From Bacillota bacterium (lineage in GTDB: Bacteria > Bacillota > Bacilli > Alicyclobacillales > SLC66): DNA of 52,212 bases. Positions 18,047-27,541 of the stretch are shown here, in pieces. The position numbers and the translations under genes were made by a program. Every line of letters begins with the position of its first letter. The stretch's first letter is position 1. Where the stretch lies: positions 1 to 52,212 of the forward strand of contig JAKACV010000016.1 of the NCBI GenBank assembly GCA_021821085.1, in the 5' to 3' direction. The notes below the pieces were generated by a model. It did no database searches, was not told the DNA's origin, and saw only the letters and a list, made by a program, of their open reading frames with translations.

Positions 18047-19936
18047 GTGTTTTTGGAGCGTGTGAACGATCCAGCAGATATAAAAACGTTAACCCTCCCG
18101 GAATTAGAGGTTCTCTCTAAGGAAATTCGGGATTTTTTGGTGCAGAGTATTACGTCTACAGGTGGTCATTTTGGGGCTAACTTAGGGGTTGTTGAGCTCA
18201 CCGTAGCTCTTCATTATGTGTTTGATTCACCGATTGATCGAATTATATGGGATGTGGGGCATCAAGCTTACGTCCATAAAATTCTGACAGGGCGAAAGCA
18301 GCAGTTTTCCACCCTTAGAAAATTTCATGGACTGGCAGGATTTCCTAAGCGTTCAGAGAGTCCGCACGATTTTTTCGGTGTTGGACATGCGAGCACATCT
18401 ATTTCAGCCGCATTGGGTATGGCTATTGCGCGGGATTTGCACAAACAGTCACACCATATAGTGGCTGTAATTGGGGACGGTGCGATGACAGGCGGGATTG
18501 CGTTTGAAGCCTTGAATCACGCTGGACATCTAAAGAAGCGACTGCTTGTTATTTTGAATGACAATGCAATGTCGATTTCTCCGAATGTAGGGGCTGTTTC
18601 TCATTACTTGACCCGTTTGCGAACGGATCCATATTACGGGAAATTTAAGGGTGAGCTAGAGACATTATTAAAACGAATACCTGCGTTTGGTTCAAAGCTA
18701 GCGACTACGGCAGAGCGCCTTAGAGATACACTGAAATATGCCATGGTTCCTGGAGTGCTTTTTGAGGAAATGGGATTCTCCTATTTTGGTCCTGTTCCTG
18801 GACATGATATGGGGCAAGTGATTCAATTATTGCGCCAAGCCAAAGATATGGATGGCCCTGTCTTATTACATGTAGTTACGCAAAAAGGGAAAGGCTATGC
18901 ATCAGCGGAATCTGCGCCAGACAAATTGCATAGTATTGGTGGGACTGTTGTAAAGCCGAAGTCTCCTGCTCCTACTTATACGGGGGTTTTCGGCAAAACT
19001 CTTGTGGATTTGGCCAAAAAGGATGAGCGGATTGTCGCTGTTACGGCGGCCATGCTGAATTCCGGATTAAATGAGTTCGTGTCTCAGTTTCCCGATCGTT
19101 GTTTTGATGTAGGAATTGCAGAACAACATGCTGCCACGCTTTGTGCGGGACTTTCTACAGCTGGGATGCGCCCTGTGTTTTCTGTTTACAGCACCTTTTT
19201 ACAAAGGGCATATGATCAAGTGATTCATGATATCTGCATTCAAAATCTACCTGTCGTATTTGCTGTGGATCGCGCTGGACTGGTGGGACCGGATGGAGAA
19301 ACACACCAAGGTGCTTTTGATGCGGCTTTCTTACGAGCTATTCCCAATATGACCATTATGATGCCTAAGGATGAGGGGGAGCTACGCCATATGTTGTATA
19401 CGGCGTTCACCTTATCAGGCCCAGTAGCGGTAAGGTTTCCGAGGGAAGATGGAATTGGTGCAGCATTAGATGTCCCGTACCAGATAATTCCGATTGGTAA
19501 GTCGCAGATATTGCGGGAAGGTCGGGATATCGCATTATTAGCGCTTGGACCGATGGTTGCACTTGCTGAAAATGCGGCGCTAATGTTGGCGGAGCGAGGG
19601 ATTTCGTCACATGTAGTCAATATGCGCTTTGTCAAACCGATTGATGAGGAAGCACTGATTGAATTAGCATTAAAAAATATTCCAATGATTACAATTGAAG
19701 AGGGTACAACTAAGGGCGGACTTGGATCGGCTGTTTTGGAGTATCTTGCTTCACAAAAAATACCCTGTACCGTGTATCCAGTGGGCTTACCTGATCGTTT
19801 TATTGAACATGGAAATCGGCCCGAGTTGCTGCATCAAGTAGGACTCACTTCACAGCACGTTTTAGAAGTTGCTGTGAGTTTAGTTGGAGAGAAACAGGGA
19901 CAAAACTGGTCGAACAGAAAGACAGCAGGTCGTTGA
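18047..19936 (+). CDS. dxs: 1-deoxy-D-xylulose-5-phosphate synthase
   Basis: First enzyme of the MEP isoprenoid pathway, joining pyruvate and glyceraldehyde-3-phosphate with thiamine diphosphate. The 629 residues show GDGAMTGGIAFEALNHAG (about 146-163) with NDNAMSISPNVG after it, forming the ThDP-Mg site, and DVGIAEQHAATLCAGL (about 353) with the catalytic Glu. GTG start; GAGGAGAGGATG lies upstream. tlyA begins right at its stop codon. Confidence 0.96.
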   Translation: MFLERVNDPADIKTLTLPELEVLSKEIRDFLVQSITSTGGHFGANLGVVELTVALHYVFDSPIDRIIWDVGHQAYVHKILTGRKQQFSTLRKFHGLAGFPKRSESPHDFFGVGHASTSISAALGMAIARDLHKQSHHIVAVIGDGAMTGGIAFEALNHAGHLKKRLLVILNDNAMSISPNVGAVSHYLTRLRTDPYYGKFKGELETLLKRIPAFGSKLATTAERLRDTLKYAMVPGVLFEEMGFSYFGPVPGHDMGQVIQLLRQAKDMDGPVLLHVVTQKGKGYASAESAPDKLHSIGGTVVKPKSPAPTYTGVFGKTLVDLAKKDERIVAVTAAMLNSGLNEFVSQFPDRCFDVGIAEQHAATLCAGLSTAGMRPVFSVYSTFLQRAYDQVIHDICIQNLPVVFAVDRAGLVGPDGETHQGAFDAAFLRAIPNMTIMMPKDEGELRHMLYTAFTLSGPVAVRFPREDGIGAALDVPYQIIPIGKSQILREGRDIALLALGPMVALAENAALMLAERGISSHVVNMRFVKPIDEEALIELALKNIPMITIEEGTTKGGLGSAVLEYLASQKIPCTVYPVGLPDRFIEHGNRPELLHQVGLTSQHVLEVAVSLVGEKQGQNWSNRKTAGR

Positions 19937-20748
19937 TGTCCAAGGAACGTGTGGATGTGTCACTCGTGCAACGTGGTTTAGCTACTTCACGCGAGCAAGC
20001 AAAACGATTGGTTATGGCAGGGCTCGTATATAGCGGTACAGATCGCGTCGATAAACCAGGTACTCAGATTGCTGAAGATGTTCCACTGATGGTAAAGGGA
20101 GCTCTTCATCCTTATGTAAGTCGCGGTGGTCTAAAGTTAGAAAAAGCATTAAAGTGTTTTTCGGTTTCAATTAGTGGGAAAGTGGTGGTTGATGTCGGTG
20201 CCTCCACAGGTGGATTTACAGATTGTTCGTTACAGCACGGTGCCTTGTTTGTTTACGCAATCGATGTTGGGTATGGACAATTAGCTTGGTCATTGCGAGA
20301 AGATGCACGGGTTCGTGTAATGGAACGCGTCAATTTTCGTCACGTAGAAATAACCCGATTTGATCCTATGCCATCTGTTGGGGTGATGGATGTATCATTT
20401 ATTTCTGTGAAAAAATTATTTCCTAAGTTAGCAGAAATTCTAACTCCGGATGCGGATTTGCTCACACTAATTAAACCACAGTTTGAAGCAGGTCCTACAT
20501 GGGTCGGCAAGGGCGGAATTGTGCGCGATCCGGATGTTCATATCTCTGTTATTAATAGCGTTATTGAGCAAGCACAGAAGTTAGGTTTTATTGTTCGTGG
20601 CCTTGATTTTTCTCCCATACGTGGTGGCGATGGCAATATTGAGTTTTTGTTGTGGGCAAAAAAGATACAGTCGTCTTCAGAAGATATGCATAAAGATATG
20701 CATATCGAGGATGTTGTTCAAGCAGCTCATCAATCGAATTTCTCATAG
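19936..20748 (+). CDS. TlyA-family rRNA 2'-O-methyltransferase/hemolysin-like protein
   Basis: S4-domain plus FtsJ-like methyltransferase; the Bacillus member is YqxC. The S4 domain (VDVSLVQRGLATSREQAKRL, about 5-24) is followed by the SAM-binding VVDVGASTGGFTDCSL (about 87-102). In mycobacteria TlyA methylates 16S and 23S rRNA; whether this one does is inferred. ATG at 19936 shares bases with the dxs stop (TGATG). C-terminal 15-20 residues are acidic/His-rich and variable. Confidence 0.88.
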   Translation: MSKERVDVSLVQRGLATSREQAKRLVMAGLVYSGTDRVDKPGTQIAEDVPLMVKGALHPYVSRGGLKLEKALKCFSVSISGKVVVDVGASTGGFTDCSLQHGALFVYAIDVGYGQLAWSLREDARVRVMERVNFRHVEITRFDPMPSVGVMDVSFISVKKLFPKLAEILTPDADLLTLIKPQFEAGPTWVGKGGIVRDPDVHISVINSVIEQAQKLGFIVRGLDFSPIRGGDGNIEFLLWAKKIQSSSEDMHKDMHIEDVVQAAHQSNFS

Positions 20749-20816
20749 GGGATTGGCTATCTTGTGAGAAGGAATTTAGGCACATGTCGGCGAACAGTTA
20801 CTCTGGAGGTGCCGTC

Positions 20817-21326
20817 ATGGAAGTGTTTGCGATTTTGACCTTTTTAACGGTTGTTTTTTTGTTCGTGCGAAGTCGCTACCTTGCTAGCCCTCTATCCGAA
20901 TTTGAAACGACATCGAGGCGCGAGTACTTGATTCGGGCCGGAGAGATTTTACAAGAACAGGGTTATCAAATTGTAGGTGAGCGTATTCCTCATGAACTGG
21001 CTTCGTTTTTTGGTAATCGTAAGTTTGTGACGTATATTGTCGTAGACTATTTGGTGGAAAAGGAAGGAGTGCACTATCCGATTAAGGTGCGCTCTCATCG
21101 AGATCCTGCACGCGTGAGTGGAGCTTGGTTGCGCAAACAGTTTCTCGCTTTGTATTCTTTATATGAATCACCGATTGGCTATCTGTCACCAGAATCCGGA
21201 ACGATGGAGTTCGTAGACTTTGATATTGATTTTCCAGGTCGCTATTATACTAAGCGCTGGCGTATGCGTCTACTGTGGTTTGCGATCGGGCTTTCGATTG
21301 GTTGGCTATTGTCTTTTGCGCATTGA
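20817..21326 (+). CDS. Unknown membrane-bound protein with a degenerate nuclease-like core
   Basis: A 169-residue protein with an N-terminal membrane helix (about 2-18), a cytoplasmic-looking domain and a C-terminal helix (about 147-166). The middle reads FVTYIVVDYLVEKEGVHY then PIKVRSHRDPARVSGAW. The order Asp, strand, x-K-V-R resembles the D...(E/D)xK pattern of PD-(D/E)XK folds but with the Glu and Lys replaced, so catalysis is doubtful; this is inference only. TGGAGGTG lies 6 bases before the ATG. It is inserted between tlyA and nadK, so it is probably transcribed with them. I do not recognise a named family. Confidence 0.7.
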   Translation: MEVFAILTFLTVVFLFVRSRYLASPLSEFETTSRREYLIRAGEILQEQGYQIVGERIPHELASFFGNRKFVTYIVVDYLVEKEGVHYPIKVRSHRDPARVSGAWLRKQFLALYSLYESPIGYLSPESGTMEFVDFDIDFPGRYYTKRWRMRLLWFAIGLSIGWLLSFAH

Positions 21327-21339
21327 AAGGAAGAGTTGT

Positions 21340-22194
21340 ATGCCTAAAACGATTGGTCTTGTGGTAAACCGGACGAAACCGAAGGCAGTTGAAGTTGCAA
21401 AACAATTGGTCGATACAATTGGCAGATGTGGGGGACAAGTTTTTATTGAAGAAGAAGCTGCAATCGCTATGGGAATGGAGTCATATGCACTAGCTCGAGC
21501 GAACTTTCTCGGTAGTGTTGATCTGATCTTCGTGTTGGGTGGAGATGGCACTTTGTTGGGTGCAGCACGTCATTTTTCATGTTCCGAAATTCCCATGCTA
21601 GGGATTAATATTGGGCACCTTGGTTTCTTGTCAGAAGCAGAACCAAAGGATTTAGAGGATTCCGTACGGCGTGTGCTACTGGGTGACTTTTATCTCGAAC
21701 GTCGGATGATGATTGAATGTGAAGTAATGCGAGATGGCGTGTCTATTCATCGTAATGTTGGATTAAACGATGTAGGGATCGGCAAAGGATCGTTTGCACG
21801 CATGATACAGGTGGGGATCTACATTGACGAGCAATTTTATGACGAATATTTTGGTGATGGATTAATTATTTCTACTCCGACAGGGTCGACCGCGTATTCT
21901 CTTTCATGTGGTGGTCCCATAGTAGTACCTGATCTTCAGGTGATGTTGTTAACACCCATTTGCGCACATAAACTGGTTGTTCGTCCCTGTGTAATTGGAG
22001 CTACTCAACAGATTCGCGTCAAAGTAAACGCGCGGCATAATGATTTTGGACTCACTGTAGATGGACAGGTAGGGTTTCCATTAGAAAACGGTGATGAAGT
22101 TATCATTTCTAAAGCGGCATGTGACACAGTATTGATTCGTTGGCAGGAAAGAGCGTTTTTCTCTATTTTGCAAGAAAAACTTAGAGGAGATTGA
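21340..22194 (+). CDS. nadK: NAD kinase
   Basis: Phosphorylates NAD to NADP in the cytosol. 284 residues: GGDGTLLGAAR (about 67-77) is the diphosphate-binding motif, and STPTGSTAYSLSCGGPIV (about 175-192) the second signature. The usual NE motif appears as LND. ATG at 21340 has GGAAGAG upstream; the frame is open a further 120 bp but that part overlaps the preceding gene and lacks homology. Bacillus keeps nadK elsewhere, but several spore formers have it in this dxs-recN block. The stop overlaps the frame of argR. Confidence 0.93.
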   Translation: MPKTIGLVVNRTKPKAVEVAKQLVDTIGRCGGQVFIEEEAAIAMGMESYALARANFLGSVDLIFVLGGDGTLLGAARHFSCSEIPMLGINIGHLGFLSEAEPKDLEDSVRRVLLGDFYLERRMMIECEVMRDGVSIHRNVGLNDVGIGKGSFARMIQVGIYIDEQFYDEYFGDGLIISTPTGSTAYSLSCGGPIVVPDLQVMLLTPICAHKLVVRPCVIGATQQIRVKVNARHNDFGLTVDGQVGFPLENGDEVIISKAACDTVLIRWQERAFFSILQEKLRGD

Positions 22195-22208
22195 AAGGGC
22201 GGTTATGT

Positions 22209-22658
22209 TTGAAAGGACAGCGTCTCTTGAAAATTCGCGAAATTATTTCGGGTAATGTAATTGAAACACAAGAAGAGTTAGTGGATGCTTTACGAGAGGC
22301 GGGGTTTGCTGTGACTCAAGCTACGATCTCACGAGATATTAAAGAAATGCATCTTCTTAAAACACCTACTTCCGAAGGCAAGTATAAATATTCTCTCCCC
22401 ACTGCTCCATCCTCATACCAACCAGATGTGAAACTGCACAGATTATTAAATGACGTATTTATTGCTATTGATTTTGCGGAAAACTTGGTTGTGATGCGGA
22501 CATTGCCTGGTAATGCTCATGCGGTAGCGGTGCTTTTTGATACGTTAGACTGGCCAGAAATTCTAGGAACTGTTGCTGGCGACGATACGATTTTGTTGAT
22601 CGCTCGTTCAAAAGATAATGCAAACACGATTGTTGAACGAATTAAATCTTTACTATAG
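22209..22658 (+). CDS. argR: Arginine repressor
   Basis: Winged-helix regulator that binds ARG boxes with arginine as corepressor (AhrC in Bacillus). TTG at 22209 is chosen because the product then begins MKGQRLLKIREIISGNVIET, aligned with AhrC, and AAAGGGCGG lies 6 bases upstream. DNA-binding part about 1-70 (VTQATISRDIKEMHL), oligomerisation/arginine part about 80-149 with GTVAGDDTILLIAR. Conserved position just before recN. Confidence 0.93.
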   Translation: MKGQRLLKIREIISGNVIETQEELVDALREAGFAVTQATISRDIKEMHLLKTPTSEGKYKYSLPTAPSSYQPDVKLHRLLNDVFIAIDFAENLVVMRTLPGNAHAVAVLFDTLDWPEILGTVAGDDTILLIARSKDNANTIVERIKSLL

Positions 22659-22669
22659 GGGTTGATTGA

Positions 22670-24376
22670 GTGCTGCGCACATTGCAAGTGCAAAATATCG
22701 CTTTGATTGAGCGCTTGGAATTGGAAATCCGACCTGGATTTACTGCATTAACGGGAGAAACGGGCGCTGGAAAATCGATTCTGCTTGATGCGGTAGGATT
22801 ACTTTTAGGCTCTCGTGCCAGTTCAGAACTTGTTCGTTCTGGAGCGGATAAGGCAATTGTACAGGGGGTATTTGACATTGATCCGCAGCACTCTGATGCA
22901 ATAAGTCATCTTTGTGTGAGTGAGGGTATCGATTTTGAAGAGGAGCAACTCGTTGTTAGTCGAGAGGTATTCAGTTCAGGAAAAACGACTGCACGTGTAA
23001 ATGGGAGAATTGTAACCGTTCAATTTTTACGCGAGTTAGGCAGAATGTTTATTCATCAGCACGGACAACATGATAGTGTTGCATTACTGCGTAAAGAAGA
23101 ACATGTAACACTGCTTGATGCGTATGGTGGGGCGGCTGTGAGTCGTGCCAAGTTAGACTATAGCATAGCTTATACTGCTTACATAGAATATACAAAAAAG
23201 TTAAATAACATGGAGAAAAGTCAACGCGAGCGTGCGCAGCGGTTAGACCTGCTTCAGTATCAAAAACAAGAAATCGATGCCGCAGGATTGCAACCGGGTG
23301 AGGAAGAAGGTTTGCAAATTGAACAACGGCGTTTGCAACATAGTGAGAAGTTGCGCACGGTGGTAGATGATGTGTATGAGAAGTTATATGAAGGGGATAC
23401 AAGAACTTCAGCGATTGTAGGTGAAGTGTATCGCTTACAACGCTTAGTCGATAATTCCCTTGAATTTGACAGGGATTTAGGTGAGTTGAGCGAATATCTT
23501 CAGACTGCTCAGGTTAATTTGAGTGAGGCGGCTGAATTCGTTCGACATTATAAATCGCGAGTTGAATTTGATCCTAACCGCTTACAACAGGTAGAAGACC
23601 GATTGGCCAGTCTTGTGCGTCTATTTCGCAAATATGGGGAATCGACTGTGGAAATTCTGGGGTTTTATCGGGAATTAGAACGTGAATGTGGTCAACTATT
23701 GAATCATGAAGAGACATTGGCAGAATTGCAAAGACAGGTGGATCAAGCGCAACGACTTTTGCTTGAATGCGGCGAAAAATTATCTGAATTACGACAACGT
23801 GTGGCAGATACATTGGAGCAGGATCTCGCGCGTGAATTAGAGTTTTTACTTATGCCAAAGGTTCAATTACACCTACAATTTACTGCTACAAAACCGATGC
23901 CGACAGGGATCGACAATGTGGAAATCTTGTTTAGTGCAAATCAAGGTGAAGCATTAAAACCGCTTGCTAAAATTGCTTCCGGTGGTGAATTGTCACGTGT
24001 AATGCTTGCTATTACCCATGTATTAAGTGAGAGTTCCCCCGTTGCTACTCTTATATTTGATGAGATTGATACAGGTATTTCGGGACGTGCGGCACAGGCG
24101 GTCGCTGAGCGAATTGCGCAGATTGCAAAGCACCATCAAGTTCTTATTGTCACTCATATGGCTCAAATGGCGTGTTTAGCTACTCACCATCTTACAATTG
24201 TAAAACAAATCGAAGATGGGCGCACGTTTACAAATGTTCAAGTGCTGACTCCAGAGCAGCGCGTTGATGAGATTGCCAAAATGATTGGTGGGGAGAACGT
24301 ATCAGAAACCACACGCCGACAAGCCGGAGAGATGTTAAATTGGCGTTCTTTTGTTACTTCTCAGGAAGTTAATTGA
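22670..24376 (+). CDS. recN: DNA repair protein RecN
   Basis: SMC-like ATPase acting early at double-strand breaks. 568 residues: Walker A GETGAGKS (about 29-36), two long coiled-coil regions (about 155-380), signature KIASGGELSRVMLAI (about 433) and Walker B LIFDEIDTGISGRAAQ (about 461). GTG start, GGGG 8-11 bases upstream. It is 11 bp after argR. Confidence 0.96.
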   Translation: MLRTLQVQNIALIERLELEIRPGFTALTGETGAGKSILLDAVGLLLGSRASSELVRSGADKAIVQGVFDIDPQHSDAISHLCVSEGIDFEEEQLVVSREVFSSGKTTARVNGRIVTVQFLRELGRMFIHQHGQHDSVALLRKEEHVTLLDAYGGAAVSRAKLDYSIAYTAYIEYTKKLNNMEKSQRERAQRLDLLQYQKQEIDAAGLQPGEEEGLQIEQRRLQHSEKLRTVVDDVYEKLYEGDTRTSAIVGEVYRLQRLVDNSLEFDRDLGELSEYLQTAQVNLSEAAEFVRHYKSRVEFDPNRLQQVEDRLASLVRLFRKYGESTVEILGFYRELERECGQLLNHEETLAELQRQVDQAQRLLLECGEKLSELRQRVADTLEQDLARELEFLLMPKVQLHLQFTATKPMPTGIDNVEILFSANQGEALKPLAKIASGGELSRVMLAITHVLSESSPVATLIFDEIDTGISGRAAQAVAERIAQIAKHHQVLIVTHMAQMACLATHHLTIVKQIEDGRTFTNVQVLTPEQRVDEIAKMIGGENVSETTRRQAGEMLNWRSFVTSQEVN

Positions 24377-24509
24377 TGGATGATTGACCTTGGTTTACAT
24401 GTCTCTCCGTAAGTTGCGGGGAGGTGGCATGTTTTGTACAACATTTGATCATCCCTCTGCGGGCACTATAGAGACAACGAGATGCAGTTCAATGAGGGGG
24501 GCAAATCGG

Positions 24510-25724
24510 GTGAATCGATGGGTGACGCAGATAATAAGCATTGTTTTTGGCACTGTCAGTTTTTTTTCTGGCATCTTAAGTACGAATACAGCTCATGCAG
24601 CAGAACAGTCAGCGCTTTTACGGCAGGAGTTTTCGCAGAATGGTTCGAGTGAATTGGTACAGGAAAGATCTGCTGGCACGGGTCTCTCGTGGGATTGGTT
24701 ATTTTCATCGGCAAAATCAGAAAATGATCAAAACGTTTTTGTGGTGCCAGGTGGTCAGTCGATTGGAATAAAGCTTCACGCATCAGGAATTTTGGTAGTG
24801 GGGTATCATCTTTTGCATGAGGGGAAGGAATCAATTAGCCCAGGAGAACGTGCAGACCTACATGTAGGGGATGTCATAGACTCAGTCAATGGTCTTCCAG
24901 TAGAAAGCATACAACAAGTATCTAAGTTGGTGCAAACGGCTGGAGAGCACAAGCAAATATTGATGTTTGGATATCATCGTAAAGGGCACTCCTTTACTGC
25001 AAAGGTACGGCCGATCCTGGATGATGAGACAGATAGTTATCGGATTGGGCTATACATTAGAGATTCCGCATCAGGAGTAGGCACTCTTACCTTTTATGTG
25101 CCCTCATCTCACGGATTTGGGGCTTTAGGTCATGTGATCACGGATGTAGATACGGGAGAACCGATTGAAGGCAAAGGCCAAATTGTTCATGCAGCTGTGA
25201 CATCAATTGATCGTGGTGAAAGTGGACAACCTGGTGAAAAACGGGGTCTTTTTGTAAATGAAAAGTTAATCCTTGGGACAATTTCGAAAAACACACAGTT
25301 TGGCGTATTTGGTTATATGCAAATGGCACCGGATCATGGATTTTCACAAACCGCAATTCCTATAGCTCGTCCTGATGAAGTTCATCCTGGACCTGCAACT
25401 ATTTTAACTGTTGTTCATGATCAGAAAGTGGAATTATTTAACGTTCTCATTGTGAAGGCACATAAACAGGAGAATGATGACATTAAAGGATTAATTATTC
25501 GCGTGACGGATCAAAGGTTGTTAGAGAAAACGGGTGGGATCGTTCAAGGAATGAGTGGAAGCCCTATCCTTCAAAATGGTAAATTAGTCGGGGCAGTCAC
25601 CCATGTATTTGTCAGTGATCCGACGCAAGGATATGGCGTCTATGCCGAGTGGATGTTACACAATCTCGGATTACATCCTAAAGTGCATGAGCAAGTAACT
25701 CATAGTGAAACGCCTGCAGCATAA
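24510..25724 (+). CDS. spoIVB: SpoIVB serine peptidase (S55 family)
   Basis: Forespore-secreted protease that cleaves SpoIVFA in the intermembrane space and so releases pro-sigma-K processing. A hydrophobic N-terminal segment (about 6-28, ending STNTAHAA) is the signal/anchor, followed by a PDZ domain (about 100-175, with DVIDSVNGLPVESI) and the S55 domain with GALGHVITD (His) and QGMSGSPILQNGKLVG (Ser). The GTG at 24510 follows GAGGGGG by 8-9 bases and gives a normal signal; an ATG at 24429 would add 27 residues. 404 residues, close to the family's 420. Confidence 0.93.
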   Translation: MNRWVTQIISIVFGTVSFFSGILSTNTAHAAEQSALLRQEFSQNGSSELVQERSAGTGLSWDWLFSSAKSENDQNVFVVPGGQSIGIKLHASGILVVGYHLLHEGKESISPGERADLHVGDVIDSVNGLPVESIQQVSKLVQTAGEHKQILMFGYHRKGHSFTAKVRPILDDETDSYRIGLYIRDSASGVGTLTFYVPSSHGFGALGHVITDVDTGEPIEGKGQIVHAAVTSIDRGESGQPGEKRGLFVNEKLILGTISKNTQFGVFGYMQMAPDHGFSQTAIPIARPDEVHPGPATILTVVHDQKVELFNVLIVKAHKQENDDIKGLIIRVTDQRLLEKTGGIVQGMSGSPILQNGKLVGAVTHVFVSDPTQGYGVYAEWMLHNLGLHPKVHEQVTHSETPAA

Positions 25725-25741
25725 CACGAAGTGATAAAATT

Positions 25742-25772
25742 ACCGATGTGGCTCTGTCATCTACACATCGGT
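25742..25772 (+). terminator. Hairpin between spoIVB and spo0A
   Basis: Perfect 9-bp stem ACCGATGTG/CACATCGGT with a 13-base loop, followed by TATCTTAC. It separates the spoIVB message from the regulated spo0A promoter. Confidence 0.6.
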
Positions 25773-25826
25773 TATCTTACATAAATTATTTGTCAAAACA
25801 GGTCGGAAAGTATTTGTTAAAAATCG

Positions 25827-25853
25827 AGAGGACGTGGACAAGATATGTCGAAT
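25827..25853 (+). promoter_or_regulatory. Sigma-H-like spo0A promoter with 0A boxes
   Basis: AGAGGACGT (25827-25835), 11 bases, then GTCGAAT (25847-25853) fits the sigma-H pattern RnAGGAwWW-N11/12-RnnGAAT. TGTCGAA at 25846-25852, an exact 0A box, overlaps the -10. A second one, TTTGTCAAA, covers 25789-25797. This mirrors the sporulation promoter Ps of Bacillus spo0A. Confidence 0.65.
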
Positions 25854-25884
25854 TAAATATTCATGTAAGTAAGGAGGATGTCGT

Positions 25885-26739
25885 GTGGAAAAGACCCGCA
25901 TTTTGATCGCGGATGATAACCGTGAGTTCGCAGAACTATTGACAGAGTACCTCGAAGAAGAATCCGATATGGAGGTTGTAGGCACAGCATATAACGGGCA
26001 GGAAGCACTTATCATGATAGAGGATGAACAACCCGATGTTTTAGTTCTAGACATTATCATGCCCGTTCTGGATGGAATTGGGGTGCTTGAGCGACTAAGG
26101 CAGAGTAATTTACCTGCTGTTCCGCGTGTCATAATGTTAACAGCATTCGGTCAAGATGCGGTGACCAAGCGTGCACTTGATCTTGGGGCACTTTATTATG
26201 TGCTAAAACCTTTTGATATGGATCTATTAGTTGAACGAATTCGTGGTGTGATCGCTGTGGATTCCTACGCTGAACGGCCACGTTTAGCTGCTGGAGTTAG
26301 TGTCGGGAGTACAGGTTATTCTTATACAAATACCTCTACGGTTTCTTCCAATTCTCCTCGTTTAGTTCCCATTTTGACAAAACCAAAGTCGATTGATCAA
26401 TTAATTACGAGCGTGATTCACGAAATTGGTGTACCAGCTCATATTAAAGGGTATCAATATCTACGCGAAGCGATTCTTATGGTATATAACGATGTGGAGA
26501 TTTTGGGGTCGGTAACGAAGGTTTTATATCCTAAAATAGGCGAAAAATTCGGTACAACTGCGTCGCGAGTCGAGAGAGCAATTCGTCATGCGATTGAAGT
26601 GGCGTGGAGTCGAGGGAACACCGATGCGATTGCGCAAGTTTTTCGCTATACAGTCAATGTAAGTAAAGCAAAGCCAACTAATTCGGAATTTATCGCGATG
26701 ATTGCGGATAAACTCCGAATGGAAACTAAAGTAAATTAG
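25885..26739 (+). CDS. spo0A: Sporulation master regulator Spo0A
   Basis: Response regulator that, once phosphorylated by the phosphorelay, starts sporulation. 284 residues: receiver domain (about 4-122) with DDNREF, phospho-acceptor Asp in [13 protein letters not shown] (about 57) and LKPFDMD; a linker of about 45 residues; C-terminal DNA-binding domain with [19 protein letters not shown] and [22 protein letters not shown] start after AAGGAGGATG. The linker ([15 protein letters not shown]) is longer and more Ser/Thr-rich than in Bacillus. Confidence 0.97.
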   Translation: MEKTRILIADDNREFAELLTEYLEEESDMEVVGTAYNGQEALIMIEDEQPDVLVLDIIMPVLDGIGVLERLRQSNLPAVPRVIMLTAFGQDAVTKRALDLGALYYVLKPFDMDLLVERIRGVIAVDSYAERPRLAAGVSVGSTGYSYTNTSTVSSNSPRLVPILTKPKSIDQLITSVIHEIGVPAHIKGYQYLREAILMVYNDVEILGSVTKVLYPKIGEKFGTTASRVERAIRHAIEVAWSRGNTDAIAQVFRYTVNVSKAKPTNSEFIAMIADKLRMETKVN

Positions 26740-27009
26740 ATATTTAAAACAACGATGAACAGCACAGATTACTCATGACCTAATACAAAGTCAGCCGTTG
26801 TTGTCAGGCTTTTTGCTCGATTCGACTTTGTCAGACATAGAGAATGGATTATATCACTAAGTATTGCCCTTGTAAGCGTATGATTTAAGTCACTCCATTT
26901 TAACATGAGGCGGCACTGCGACAATTCAGTCGATTTTAGATTGTTTATTACCGATTACGCGAAATTTCCAGATCGCATTCATGCGCGTATTGTTTTTATC
27001 ACATCAGGC

Positions 27010-27460
27010 CTATTGCAATCGATATTTCTTTTGTATGCTGTGCTCATTCAACATACTGTGTCAGGGAGCTAGAGTTGCTATTCATTCACTGTGGGCGGGA
27101 GAATGGATGGCTTCCTTCCATTGTTAAGTGTTGCGTTCGCCTATCCATTTGGAAATCATAAAATGATGGGGATATGTGGCGGTAGGATTGCCATCATTCA
27201 CCCAAGTAGAACAGACCTTTCTTGTCGCTATCTTTTCTGGGGTGATTGCGACCATTTTATTTATTGCCGCAACGGATCGGGCAAAAGGGAATGTTCATCG
27301 CTTGGCAACGGTTGAGGAAACACAATCAGGAGAAGTGATTTTCACCGCATTAGGTGGTTGGCTTGTACTTGGTGAGTAAGTACCCTCCCTGTTGGCGATT
27401 GTCGGGATGGCATTTGTAGTGATTGCGATGGTTGTGCACAGTTTGTTGCATCAGACCTAA
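27010..27460 (+). pseudogene. Broken multidrug-efflux (EmrE-like/DMT) transporter
   Basis: Pieces of one transporter lie in different frames: LPLLSVAFAYPFGNHKMMG at about 27115-27172, then VGLPSFTQVEQTFLVAIFSG and ATVEETQSGEVIFTALGGW from 27180, then past a TAA at 27377-27379 the same frame continues VPSLLAIVGMAFVVIAMVVH to 27460. The pattern matches the multidrug resistance efflux transporter family of the DMT superfamily. About 20 codons seem lost between the first two pieces, and the N-terminal half is unreadable. The surrounding 26740-27010 holds no gene; its only notable repeat is ACAAAGTC/GACTTTGT near 26790-26830. Confidence 0.75.
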
Positions 27461-27541
27461 TCGGAGCGGCGCACAACTGGATCTTTCAGTCTATATGCAT
27501 TATAGTATGAACAAACTATATGATTGGACAGGTGTCGATTT

